Assembly: GCA_039919885.1 (NCBI GenBank)
Contig: JBDSEV010000015.1
Location: 1 to 64,000, forward strand
Source: JACMLD01 sp039919885
GTDB lineage: Bacteria; Bacteroidota; Bacteroidia; Chitinophagales; Chitinophagaceae
Direction: 5' to 3'
Length of the DNA: 64,000 nt
Shown here: one piece after another, positions 25,915 to 34,591 of the stretch
Layout: the number at the start of each line of letters is the position of its first letter
How positions within the stretch are numbered: position 1 is the stretch's first letter
Notes under the pieces: model-generated
What the model was told of the DNA's origin: nothing
The model's input: only the letters and a program-made list of their open reading frames with translations
The model's database searches: none
Program-made: the position numbers and the translations under genes

Positions 25915-28086
25915 CTAAGCAGGCACTTTGCGCGGTTTTTCTCTTTCCCAAAATCTATGCTGCGCGATGGCGTTGATAAAGCTGGTTGCCAGATTTTTCA
26001 TATCACTATCTATTAATACGCCATCTTCTCTCGTCTTATCATCCAGTTTCTTGCTGAAGTAGGTGGCTTCCAATACCTGCAATGCAGATGTATGTACAGC
26101 GATTGCCTTACAATGCTTGTAAGATTCGTTTATAAAGTGAATTGCATCTGGTTCTGCTTCCAATGTTGCCGCACTGTTGGTACCGCCGGCCACGTAGACA
26201 GCATCATACAATACGGACGCTGCGGTTAACAAACTCTGATCAACTGGAATTTCGGCATCATTGGCTGCCTTTATGTAGCCAAGCTTCGGCGCAATAACAT
26301 GCGTAACCGCACCAGCTGCTTCTAAAGCTTTTTTCATTTTTACCAGGCTTTGCTCATCCACTCCATCTGCCGCGAGTATCGCTATTTTACGGGTGCGAAT
26401 GGTATCTTTTATAGTACCGGCCATGCTTAATGCCGCAGATTTATCTAAACTGCCACTGACTTTAATCGGTTGAAATTTTTTCGGATCTCCATCTGCCGGA
26501 ATGCTGTGGTTGATGGGCGCTTCCAGTTTTTTAGGAACTTGCAAACCCAGGTTATACGCAACCGCAACTGCCAGCGATTTTTCAATCTGGCTGAGAATGC
26601 CCAGCATCCTGATGCGTATGGCAACGGTTTCTACTTTTCCTAATTCGAAGGACAGCGCATCAATGATATGATTTTTTTCCGGGTCCGACTGACTGTTAAA
26701 AAACAGCCGGGCCTGGCTGAAATGATCAAAAAAACTACGACTGCGTTCCCTGACTTTTACCGCATCGATTCTTTCCGGGTAGGAATTAAACCCCCCCTCT
26801 GACATTTTTGCCTGCACAGGTGACCCCGCATCAAGTGAATTGGGTGAATAACTAACCCGGCCTTTATTGATCTGTTGGCGCATCGGTCCATCGCGCTGGT
26901 TATTGTGAAGAGGCACAATGGGCCTGTTGATAGGGATTTCATGAAAATTTGGTCCGCCGAGGCGCAACAACTGCGTATCTGTATAGGAAAAAAGACGGCC
27001 TTGCAACAACGGATCGTTGGAAAAATCTATACCTGGTACCACATGGCCAACGTGAAAAGCAACCTGCTCCGTTTCCGCAAAAAAGTTATCGGGGTTCCGG
27101 TTAAGCGTCATCTTTCCGACGCGTTGCACTGGAACCAATTCTTCAGGAATCAATTTTGTTGGATCCAACAAATCGAATTCGAATTTATGTTCATCTTTTT
27201 CAGGTACAATTTGCACCCCCAATTCCCACTCCGGAAAAGCGCCTTTTTCAATGGCTTCCCACAGATCACGGCGGTGAAAATCCGGATCTTTGCCGGAAAT
27301 GTTTTGTGCCTCATCCCATGCAACCGAATGAACACCCAGCAACGGTTTCCAGTGAAATTTTACAAAACAAGATTCACCTTTTGCATTCACCAGTCTGAAT
27401 GTGTGCACACCAAATCCTTCCATCATTCGCAAACTGCGCGGCAATGCCCTATCGCTCATTGCCCACATAATCATATGGGCAGATTCCGGCATCAGCGAAA
27501 TAAAATCCCAAAAAGTATCATGCGCAGAAGCAGCCTGTGGAATTTCATTGTGTGGTTCCGGCTTAACCGCGTGAATAAGGTCAGGAAATTTAATTGAATC
27601 CTGTATGAAAAACACCGGCATATTATTGCCAACCAGGTCAAAATTGCCTTCCTGGGTATAAAATTTTACTGCAAACCCTCTCACGTCACGCGCCAAATCA
27701 CTGGACCCTCTGGAGCCAGCCACGGTAGAAAAACGCACAAATACGGGGGTTTCCGCAGCTACATCATTTAAAAAATCGGCCTTTGTAACAGGCGCTAGTG
27801 ATTTATACAATTTGAACACCCCATGTGCAGCAGATCCGCGGGCGTGCACAATACGCTCCGGAATGCGCTCATGATCAAAATGCGTAATTTTTTCACGCAA
27901 AATAAAGTCTTCCAATAAGCTAGGTCCACGGTTACCTGCCTTTAACGAATTTTGGTCATCGTTGATCCGCAATCCGTGGTTGGTAGTCAGCAAACTGTTC
28001 TCATTGCTTGTAGTATTCGTTGCCAGGTCAGCTATCTTGTCGCTGGTGGTGCCCCCCTGGGAGGCCTTTTTCTTGGGTGATTGCAT
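25915..28086 (-). CDS. katE: Large-subunit catalase with C-terminal DJ-1/PfpI domain (HPII type)
   Basis: A 723-residue catalase of the large-subunit clade. Catalytic His81 is in RIVHARGSAAHG, the active-site Asn in LVGNNMPVFF near 154, and the heme-ligand Tyr in GRLFSYTDTQ. Residues about 555-720 form the extra domain (KIAILAADGVDEQSLVKM, YDAVYVAGGTNSAATL), which in this class lacks the reactive Cys, as seen here (Gly-Thr-Asn in that place). It removes hydrogen peroxide in the cytoplasm. The open frame runs to 28365, but the upstream 93 residues are odd, so the ATG at 28086 (MQSPKKKASQGG) is chosen, giving the Lys/Ser-rich tail normal for HPII. Confidence 0.94.
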   Translation of the reverse strand: MQSPKKKASQGGTTSDKIADLATNTTSNENSLLTTNHGLRINDDQNSLKAGNRGPSLLEDFILREKITHFDHERIPERIVHARGSAAHGVFKLYKSLAPVTKADFLNDVAAETPVFVRFSTVAGSRGSSDLARDVRGFAVKFYTQEGNFDLVGNNMPVFFIQDSIKFPDLIHAVKPEPHNEIPQAASAHDTFWDFISLMPESAHMIMWAMSDRALPRSLRMMEGFGVHTFRLVNAKGESCFVKFHWKPLLGVHSVAWDEAQNISGKDPDFHRRDLWEAIEKGAFPEWELGVQIVPEKDEHKFEFDLLDPTKLIPEELVPVQRVGKMTLNRNPDNFFAETEQVAFHVGHVVPGIDFSNDPLLQGRLFSYTDTQLLRLGGPNFHEIPINRPIVPLHNNQRDGPMRQQINKGRVSYSPNSLDAGSPVQAKMSEGGFNSYPERIDAVKVRERSRSFFDHFSQARLFFNSQSDPEKNHIIDALSFELGKVETVAIRIRMLGILSQIEKSLAVAVAYNLGLQVPKKLEAPINHSIPADGDPKKFQPIKVSGSLDKSAALSMAGTIKDTIRTRKIAILAADGVDEQSLVKMKKALEAAGAVTHVIAPKLGYIKAANDAEIPVDQSLLTAASVLYDAVYVAGGTNSAATLEAEPDAIHFINESYKHCKAIAVHTSALQVLEATYFSKKLDDKTREDGVLIDSDMKNLATSFINAIAQHRFWEREKPRKVPA

Positions 28087-28714
28087 ATAATATTTTGTGT
28101 GAATTGGATGAGCTGTAAATAGATGAACGTTAATAATTAAATTAAAAAGTATGCCATAAACCCGTTGGTAATTTCTACGAACAACGCATGTTATAAATGT
28201 CAACCCTGCAGTGTGACGACCGAACATCGCAGTGATATTCAACTGCGCTGCGCAAATACTTCCACAAAAAGATGCCTTGTGTGCAATCAATTTTATCGCC
28301 ATGCCCGCGTCAATCCACACAGATACCCTCATTTTGTTTCCGCAAAAACGCCGTCGCCCTTTCATTCAACGCGCTCACCGTTGTGCACCGGTCTCCACAA
28401 ACGATAGCAAACATTCTTCCGGCGTTTATTTTTTCCAGGGCGCAGTCGCCCCCTCTCCGGCCATGTTTGTGCTGAGCAAGACGACACAACCGCTTTTCAA
28501 CTATTGTTTTCAATAGCTGCTAGTTCATCACACAGATTCGGGTCATCGGAATAAGTTATTTGTGTGCTGGCCGGCAATGGTGATCGTAACCAGGCGTTCG
28601 ACAATTTCGAATGAAAAAGATTGTGTAAAGGATAATGCTAAGTGGCACGAATTTATCATTTATGCTAAACGCATTTCAAATCAACCCGTGCTAATAGTAA
28701 ATACACAAAACAAG
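28087..28714. other. Intergenic region between catalase and SemiSWEET genes
   Basis: About 630 bases between divergent genes, with open frames in several phases but no protein-like composition. It must hold both promoters; no clear -33/-7 pair or regulator site was found. Confidence 0.45.
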
Positions 28715-28996
28715 ATGGAACAGATGACACTTTATGTAGGCGCAGTGGCGGGTATCTTTACCGGCGTCTCTATGTTACCGCAATTAATTAAGATCATAAA
28801 AGAAAAAAAAGCACAGGCCATCTCTTTTTTTATGCTGGTTGTTTTAATGACAGGATTAGCCGGCTGGATTTGGTATGGCATCCTGAAAAAAGATCTGCCG
28901 GTCATTTTCACCAATATCTTTTCTTTTATCATAAACGTATTGGTGGTCATTTTTTCTTACAAATACAAAAAGAACAACAAAGAAGAAAATGAATAA
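28715..28996 (+). CDS. SemiSWEET-type sugar transporter
   Basis: A 93-residue three-helix membrane protein of the SemiSWEET/PQ-loop family: helix 1 with the PQ motif (GVSMLPQLIKIIKEKKAQAI), helix 2 (FFMLVVLMTGLAGWIWYGIL) and helix 3 (IFTNIFSFIINVLVVIFSY). SemiSWEETs dimerise to make a facilitative sugar channel in the inner membrane. The frame extends back to 28562, but the ATG at 28715 (MEQMTLYVGAVAG) matches the family start. A strong hairpin follows. Confidence 0.85.
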   Translation: MEQMTLYVGAVAGIFTGVSMLPQLIKIIKEKKAQAISFFMLVVLMTGLAGWIWYGILKKDLPVIFTNIFSFIINVLVVIFSYKYKKNNKEENE

Positions 28997-29004
28997 ACCG
29001 CCAT

Positions 29005-29028
29005 CTATGTAGAAATGATTCTACATAG
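29005..29028. terminator. Perfect 10-bp hairpin after SemiSWEET gene
   Basis: CTATGTAGAA / TTCTACATAG with a four-base loop, 8 bases after the stop codon. There is no T-run after it, so it may act as a weak terminator or mRNA 3'-end stabiliser. Confidence 0.5.
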
Positions 29029-29112
29029 AAAGAGGACGTCCCCTGTTTTTGTTCCGGCATATTTTTTTCAGTTTACACCACATCCCTTTTTTCATTTTAA
29101 AACTTGATTTAT

Positions 29113-29511
29113 ATGCCAGTAAAAATTAATGATGCTACCATTAACCGCCCGGAAGGAAGCAGGATAATTGATGCACCTGCGGTGTTAATCGATTTAAATG
29201 CTTTTGTTACACAGTTGAAAGAAGAAACGGCCTGGGGAAAAAACGACCGGAACGGCATTACTGTTTTTAAGACACCGGGTATGACGATTGTACTCACGGC
29301 CCTTCACAAGGGTGCGTCCATCGACGGGCTGCTAGTAGAAGGAATACTTACGCTACAGGTAATAGAAGGAAGCGTGAGCATAGACACAGAAGATAATTCT
29401 ATGACGCTGTCAGCAAAACAAATGGTGGTGCTTCATCCCGCATCCAAACAAAATGTAACCGCGCAACAGGATGCCGTACTGCTGCTGACAAATACACATG
29501 TTTCCGGATAG
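29113..29511 (+). CDS. Small cupin-like protein
   Basis: A 132-residue soluble protein. The pattern (MTIVLTALHKGASIDGLLVEG, LTLQVIEGSVSIDTEDNSMTL, KQMVVLHPASKQNVTAQQDAVLLLTN) is that of a single cupin barrel. The first-motif metal ligands (HxH) are absent, so metal-dependent catalysis is unlikely. The ATG at 29113 is preferred to the in-frame TTG at 29104. No operon partner. Confidence 0.7.
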   Translation: MPVKINDATINRPEGSRIIDAPAVLIDLNAFVTQLKEETAWGKNDRNGITVFKTPGMTIVLTALHKGASIDGLLVEGILTLQVIEGSVSIDTEDNSMTLSAKQMVVLHPASKQNVTAQQDAVLLLTNTHVSG

Positions 29512-29681
29512 CGGTTGAAAACAAGTAAAAAGCAGATCCCAAGGAAATCGTTCCACTGAAAATCAACGGCAGACAGGTGCTGCTTGCGTCTGTCAGATCC
29601 ATCCGTTAAAAAAATACAATAGCATGGTAATCCCAGTATCAGCTGAATAAAATAGTGTGCACAAAAAGCCGGCACAAAATC

Positions 29682-32600
29682 CTATTTCTTTTTCCAGAAA
29701 TGCCGCAAGTCCAGTGTGTATGGGTACGCGTTATTAGGAAGTTCCATTGGTGCGTCTGCGAGGTAGGGTACCCTGTCTTGCTCCACGGAATGCACACTCA
29801 GGTTTCCAACCGGTGCCGGCCGAAGTACATCCTGGGTGTGCGAGGTAGTACCAAATCGGCTGAATCTTCTGGATTCTGCTTCGTAACTATTAACAGGAAA
29901 TGCGTCATAACTTCTTCCTCCGGGGTGGGCAACATAATACGTGCAACCGCCGATTGATCTGCTGTTCCAGGTGTCAATAATGTCGAATGTCAGTGGTGTA
30001 TCAACCCCTATCGTGGGATGCAATGCCGAGGGCGGTTGCCAGGCACGGTATCGTACACCGCACACGTACTCTTCTTTAACAGCTGTTTCCCTTAAAGGCA
30101 CCTGGTTGCCATTGCACAACAGGGTATAACGGGCACCATTCATTCCTTTTAATTTTACCTGCACTCTTTCCAGCGAAGAATCCACGAAGCGGGCAGTCCC
30201 CGTGCTTGACATTTCTTCACCCAGTACATGCCATGGTTCTATACCCATCCGCACTTCCATTTCTATACCGTGGAGCTTAACCGTTCCGTAATGCGGAAAG
30301 CGAAATTCAAAAAACGGTTCAAACCAGCTGATGTTGAACGCATAGCCGGCGTCATTCAGATCGCTAACTACGTCTTTCATATCCTGCTGCACATAGTGTG
30401 GCAACATGAATTTGTCGTGCAGTTCCGTACCCCATCTTACCAGGTTATGTTTGTAAGGTTTCTTCCAGAATTTTGCAATCAATGCACGTATCAATACCAT
30501 CTGCACCAGGCTCATTTGTTTATGCGGCGGCATATCAAATGCACGAAATTCAAGAATGCCCAGCCTGCCTGCAGCGGTATCGGGTGAATACATTTTATCA
30601 ATACAAAATTCAGAGCGGTGGGTGTTGCCCGTTATATCAGTTAGCAAATGCCTGAATATCCGATCCACTATCCAAAAAGGAACAAACCCGCTTTCTGGAA
30701 CCTGGTCAAAGGCAATTTCCATTTCATACAATTTCTCATCGCGGCCTTCATCTATGCGTGGCGCCTGGCTGGTAGGTCCAATGAACGCGCTGGAGAATAA
30801 ATAAGAGAGGCCGGGATGGTGCTGCCAGTAGGTAATCAGGCTGCGCAATACATCCGGCCGGCGCAATAGCGGGCTTTCTGAAGGAGAAGCGCCGCCGATG
30901 GTGATATGGTTGCCGCCGCCGGTACCCGTATGGCGGCCATCCAGCATAAACTTTTCTGTGCCCAGCCGCGATAAAAATGCCTGGTCGTACAATGTATCAA
31001 TATTGTGTACCAGTTCTTTCCACGTTTTGGACGGATGAATGTTAACTTCAATAACACCCGGATCCGGCGATACCACCAGGCGTTCCATCCGGTAATCGCG
31101 CGGTGGTTCATAACCTTCAATGCGCACTGGCATACTCAATTTTTCTGCCGTTGCTTCTATTGAAGCCACCATGTCTAAATAATGCTCCAGGTAATCCATC
31201 GGTGGAAGAAATATATAGATAATTCCCTCTCTTGCTTCCACGCACAATGCTGTTTTGATAACCGGTATATCATAAAGCGGCTTAATTTCCTTTTCTTCCT
31301 CCTGCGGTTTTTTTTCCGGCTTTTTATGTTTATCAACGGCGGTCACTTTGTTATAGGCCAGTTTGGGTTTGGCGGCAGGATGCTGCGTAATTAAACCATA
31401 CCGGCTGGCAATCGTTTCATGGTAGTGTTCCAGCTCCGGAAGATCATCGAACAAGCTACGCTCTATTTTTTGTGGTTCATCAGATTTTGCAATGGCTGCC
31501 AGCGAATCCAGCGGCAATCGCAAGCCAATGGGTGAATTGCCGGGCACCAGGAAAAGATGTTCCTTTTTAAAGACCCATTTATCACTTTGCCACTTATCAT
31601 TGTTGTAGTTCCATTTAAGCGGCAGCACATAGCCGGCCGGGTTGCCCAGGCCTTGCTCCAGCAACTTTGCAAGTGTACGGCGTTCTATCGGATCTTTCAG
31701 ACTCGATTGTAAGGGGTCAACATTAACCGGGAGTTTTCCTTCGGTCCATAAAAAATAAAATACATCTTCATAGGCGATACCTATGTTTTCCTCACTCACT
31801 GCCAGGTGTTTTGCCAGTTCATTCGCAAATGCGGCGGCGTGTTCGAAGCTGTACTTTTGTTTTATTTTTTCGTGGGCCACCAGCCGGATGTTTTTCCAGA
31901 TGGGATAATTGTCTTTTCTCCAGAATAAACCATATTGCCACCGTGGCAGCGGCTCACCGGGGTACCATTTGCCCTGGCCGTAATGTATCATTCCGGTTGG
32001 GCCGAATTTTTCGCGCAGCCGGAAAATCAGGTCGTGGGACAGCGTACGTTTTAATTTTCCATCTGCCGCGGTATTCCATTCAGCGCCTTCCATATCGTCA
32101 ATAGATACAAATGTGGGTTCGCCTCCCATGGTCATGCGCACATCGCCTTTTTCTAAATCTTCATCTACCAGTAAACCAGTAGCGTTGATGGCAGCCCATT
32201 GTGCTTCGGTATAGGGCTTGGTTACACGCGGGTCTTCGTGGATGCGGGTAACGGTATTGCTAAAGGTAAAAATGGTTTCACATTTATCAGTGGCGCCTAC
32301 TACGGGTGCGGCACTGGCATAATCGGGTGTGCAAGCCAATGGTATATGACCTTCGCTGGCAAACAGACCGGATGTGGGGTCAAGACCAATCCAGCCAGCA
32401 CCGGGCACGTACACTTCTGTCCATGCATGCAGGTCAGTAAAATCTTTTTCCGGCCCGGAAGGTCCATCCAGCGATTTTACATCTGCGGTTAGCTGTACCA
32501 GGTAGCCAGATACAAAACGCGCTGCCAGTCCGAGGTGACGAAAAACCTGCACCAGCAACCAGGCAGAATCCCTGCAGGAGCCCAGCGATTTGCTAAGCGT

Positions 32601-33113
32601 TTCTTCGCAGGTTTGTACGCCGACTTCCATGCGGATGGAATAATTGATGTCTTTATTTAATTTTTGGTTGATGTAGACGAGGAAATCATTGATCGTTTTT
32701 TCCGATTTATCGACACCCGCCAGCCACTGGGTTAGCAGGGGACCAGCTTCTTTTATTTCCAGGTAGGGAATCAATTCTTTCGGCAATTCCCCCTGGTATT
32801 CAAACGGAAAATTTTCTGCATATTCTTCCACAAAAAAATCAAACGGGTTAATGACCACCATATTGGCGATGACCTCAACCTCCACAGATAATTCGGTGGT
32901 TTTTTCAGGAAAAACAACCCTTGCCTGGTAATTGCCAAAGGGATCCTGTTGCCAGTTGATAAAATGATCTTTGGGTGTTACTTTAAAAGAATATGCTTCA
33001 ATATTGGTGCGGGAATGAACCGCTGGGCGCAAACGAAAAATGTGGGGCGATAACGCTACCAGCCGGTCGTAACTATAGGTTGTTTTATGATTGATTGCAA
33101 CGCGTATTGCCAT
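29682..33113 (-). CDS. Transglutaminase-DUF2126 fusion protein
   Basis: A 1143-residue protein. It begins MAIRVAINHKTTYSYDRLV, the usual family start; the frame extends to 33158 but the extra residues are not typical. Order: transglutaminase-like N domain (1-95), transglutaminase core (about 165-290) with Cys in SLGSCRDSAWLLVQ, His in DLHAWTEVYVPGAGW and Asp in GLDPTSG, then the long DUF2126 (about 330-1143) with DLEKGDVRMTMGGEPTFVSI, TGTGGGNHITIGGASPSES and FCIDKMYSPDTAAGRLG, features like a glutamine-synthetase-type amidoligase fold. It belongs to the same predicted amide-forming set as the genes at 4375-7839, although it lies 22 kb away on the other strand. Confidence 0.9.
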   Translation of the reverse strand: MAIRVAINHKTTYSYDRLVALSPHIFRLRPAVHSRTNIEAYSFKVTPKDHFINWQQDPFGNYQARVVFPEKTTELSVEVEVIANMVVINPFDFFVEEYAENFPFEYQGELPKELIPYLEIKEAGPLLTQWLAGVDKSEKTINDFLVYINQKLNKDINYSIRMEVGVQTCEETLSKSLGSCRDSAWLLVQVFRHLGLAARFVSGYLVQLTADVKSLDGPSGPEKDFTDLHAWTEVYVPGAGWIGLDPTSGLFASEGHIPLACTPDYASAAPVVGATDKCETIFTFSNTVTRIHEDPRVTKPYTEAQWAAINATGLLVDEDLEKGDVRMTMGGEPTFVSIDDMEGAEWNTAADGKLKRTLSHDLIFRLREKFGPTGMIHYGQGKWYPGEPLPRWQYGLFWRKDNYPIWKNIRLVAHEKIKQKYSFEHAAAFANELAKHLAVSEENIGIAYEDVFYFLWTEGKLPVNVDPLQSSLKDPIERRTLAKLLEQGLGNPAGYVLPLKWNYNNDKWQSDKWVFKKEHLFLVPGNSPIGLRLPLDSLAAIAKSDEPQKIERSLFDDLPELEHYHETIASRYGLITQHPAAKPKLAYNKVTAVDKHKKPEKKPQEEEKEIKPLYDIPVIKTALCVEAREGIIYIFLPPMDYLEHYLDMVASIEATAEKLSMPVRIEGYEPPRDYRMERLVVSPDPGVIEVNIHPSKTWKELVHNIDTLYDQAFLSRLGTEKFMLDGRHTGTGGGNHITIGGASPSESPLLRRPDVLRSLITYWQHHPGLSYLFSSAFIGPTSQAPRIDEGRDEKLYEMEIAFDQVPESGFVPFWIVDRIFRHLLTDITGNTHRSEFCIDKMYSPDTAAGRLGILEFRAFDMPPHKQMSLVQMVLIRALIAKFWKKPYKHNLVRWGTELHDKFMLPHYVQQDMKDVVSDLNDAGYAFNISWFEPFFEFRFPHYGTVKLHGIEMEVRMGIEPWHVLGEEMSSTGTARFVDSSLERVQVKLKGMNGARYTLLCNGNQVPLRETAVKEEYVCGVRYRAWQPPSALHPTIGVDTPLTFDIIDTWNSRSIGGCTYYVAHPGGRSYDAFPVNSYEAESRRFSRFGTTSHTQDVLRPAPVGNLSVHSVEQDRVPYLADAPMELPNNAYPYTLDLRHFWKKK

Positions 33114-33334
33114 AGGTTTAAAAAAATTATTTGGAACAATGAGGTGAGGTTGGGGCAATCGTTGGTGCTAAATATAAGGCTTTTTAACGGATGCGGATTG
33201 ATTTGCCATATCGCTGCTAAACACTGTACGATGGTAGCTGGTTACAGGCGGCGCAATAAACAAGCGCGGCTCCTGCCATGGTAATAAAACTCGCGCAAAA
33301 CCTTTATCTTACCATTTCAATAAATCAGCCTACA

Positions 33335-34585
33335 GTGAATATTAAGCTCCGCCTGATAATTTTAAATTTCCTGGAATTTTTCGTCTGGGGAGCCTGGCTG
33401 ATTTCACTGGGCGGATATCTATTTTCACTGGGCTTTACCGGTGTTCAGATTGGCAGTATCTATGGTACCATGGGCGTTGCTTCACTGTTTGCCCCGGCAT
33501 TGCTGGGCATTGTAGCTGATCGGTGGATAAACGCGGAGCGAGTACTGGGCCTTTGCCATATTATTGGAGCATTTCTTTTAATATGGGCTTCTACAGTACA
33601 CGATTATAAAACGCTGTACGTCATTATGCTGCTTAATTCCGCTGTGTATATGCCAACAATCGCCCTAAACAATACGGTGTCTTATATCGCCCTGGAGAAA
33701 AAGGGCTACGATATCGTGACGATTTTTCCACCCATCAGGGTTTGGGGAACGGTAGGTTTTATCTGTGCCATGTGGGTAGTTGACCTGTTTGGATGGACCA
33801 CCAGCCCGATGCAGTTTTATGTTAGCTCCGCAGCTGCTGTTGTAATGGGTCTTTATTCTTTTACTATTACAAAATGTCCGCCGGCAAAAACAAATGAAAA
33901 AAAGAGTCTTGCTTCTTCACTTGGCCTCGACGCGTTTGTGTTATTCAAACAAAAAAAAATGGTGATCTTTTTTGTATTTGCTATGTTGCTGGGGGCTGCA
34001 CTTCAAATTACCAATACATTCGGCCTGCCATTTCTGAATGATTTTAACACAACGTATCCAACATCGTTTGCCGTAAAACATCCCAACCTTTTATCATCGG
34101 TAGCGCAGATATCTGAAACGCTGTTTATTCTTACTATCCCGTTTTTCCTGCAACGCTTTGGTATTAAAAAGGTAATGATCATGAGTATTTTTGCATGGGT
34201 GTTTCGCTTTGCTTTGTTTGGAATCGGCAATCCCGGCGCCGGGCTTCCTTTTTTAATTTTATCCATGATTGTATATGGTATGGCATTCGATTTCTTTAAT
34301 ATCTCCGGATCCCTTTTTGTAGAAAGGGAAGCCGATCTTAAAATAAGGGCCAGCGCACAGGGCGTATTTATGCTAATGACCAACGGCCTGGGTGCATTCT
34401 TTGGCGGGTTACTGAGCGGCTGGGTGGTAGACCATTTTACGGCTGTTGTAAATGGTGTAAACATCCGCGACTGGCAAAGCATCTGGTTTACGTTTGCGGC
34501 TTACGCACTGGTACTTGGCGTTTTGTTCCCGCTGGTATTTAAATACAAGCATGACCCCGCTAAAAATACGGCAGTTGCGCACTAG
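33335..34585 (+). CDS. Nucleoside:H+ symporter-type MFS transporter
   Basis: A 416-residue, 12-helix permease of the NupG/XapB type: NIKLRLIILNFLEFFVWGAW is the characteristic N-terminus, then SLGGYLFSLGFTGVQIG and VYMPTIALNNTVSYIAL. The family imports nucleosides by proton symport. The GTG at 33335 (NIKLRLIILNF) fits the family start; an in-frame ATG at 33278 would add 19 residues. Converges with the CocE-type gene 6 bases away. Confidence 0.88.
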   Translation: MNIKLRLIILNFLEFFVWGAWLISLGGYLFSLGFTGVQIGSIYGTMGVASLFAPALLGIVADRWINAERVLGLCHIIGAFLLIWASTVHDYKTLYVIMLLNSAVYMPTIALNNTVSYIALEKKGYDIVTIFPPIRVWGTVGFICAMWVVDLFGWTTSPMQFYVSSAAAVVMGLYSFTITKCPPAKTNEKKSLASSLGLDAFVLFKQKKMVIFFVFAMLLGAALQITNTFGLPFLNDFNTTYPTSFAVKHPNLLSSVAQISETLFILTIPFFLQRFGIKKVMIMSIFAWVFRFALFGIGNPGAGLPFLILSMIVYGMAFDFFNISGSLFVEREADLKIRASAQGVFMLMTNGLGAFFGGLLSGWVVDHFTAVVNGVNIRDWQSIWFTFAAYALVLGVLFPLVFKYKHDPAKNTAVAH

Positions 34586-34591
34586 GTCATG

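Noticed and set aside
26875..27597. 240-codon plus-strand frame opposite the catalase
   Set aside because: It mirrors the codon pattern of the catalase gene and has no domain-like composition.
28087..28365. N-terminal extension of the catalase
   Set aside because: 93 residues of Cys/His/Arg-rich sequence unlike any catalase; the ATG at 28086 gives a normal large-subunit N-terminus.
34003..34482. 159-codon minus-strand frame within the nucleoside symporter
   Set aside because: Shadow frame; the symporter is clear on the plus strand.
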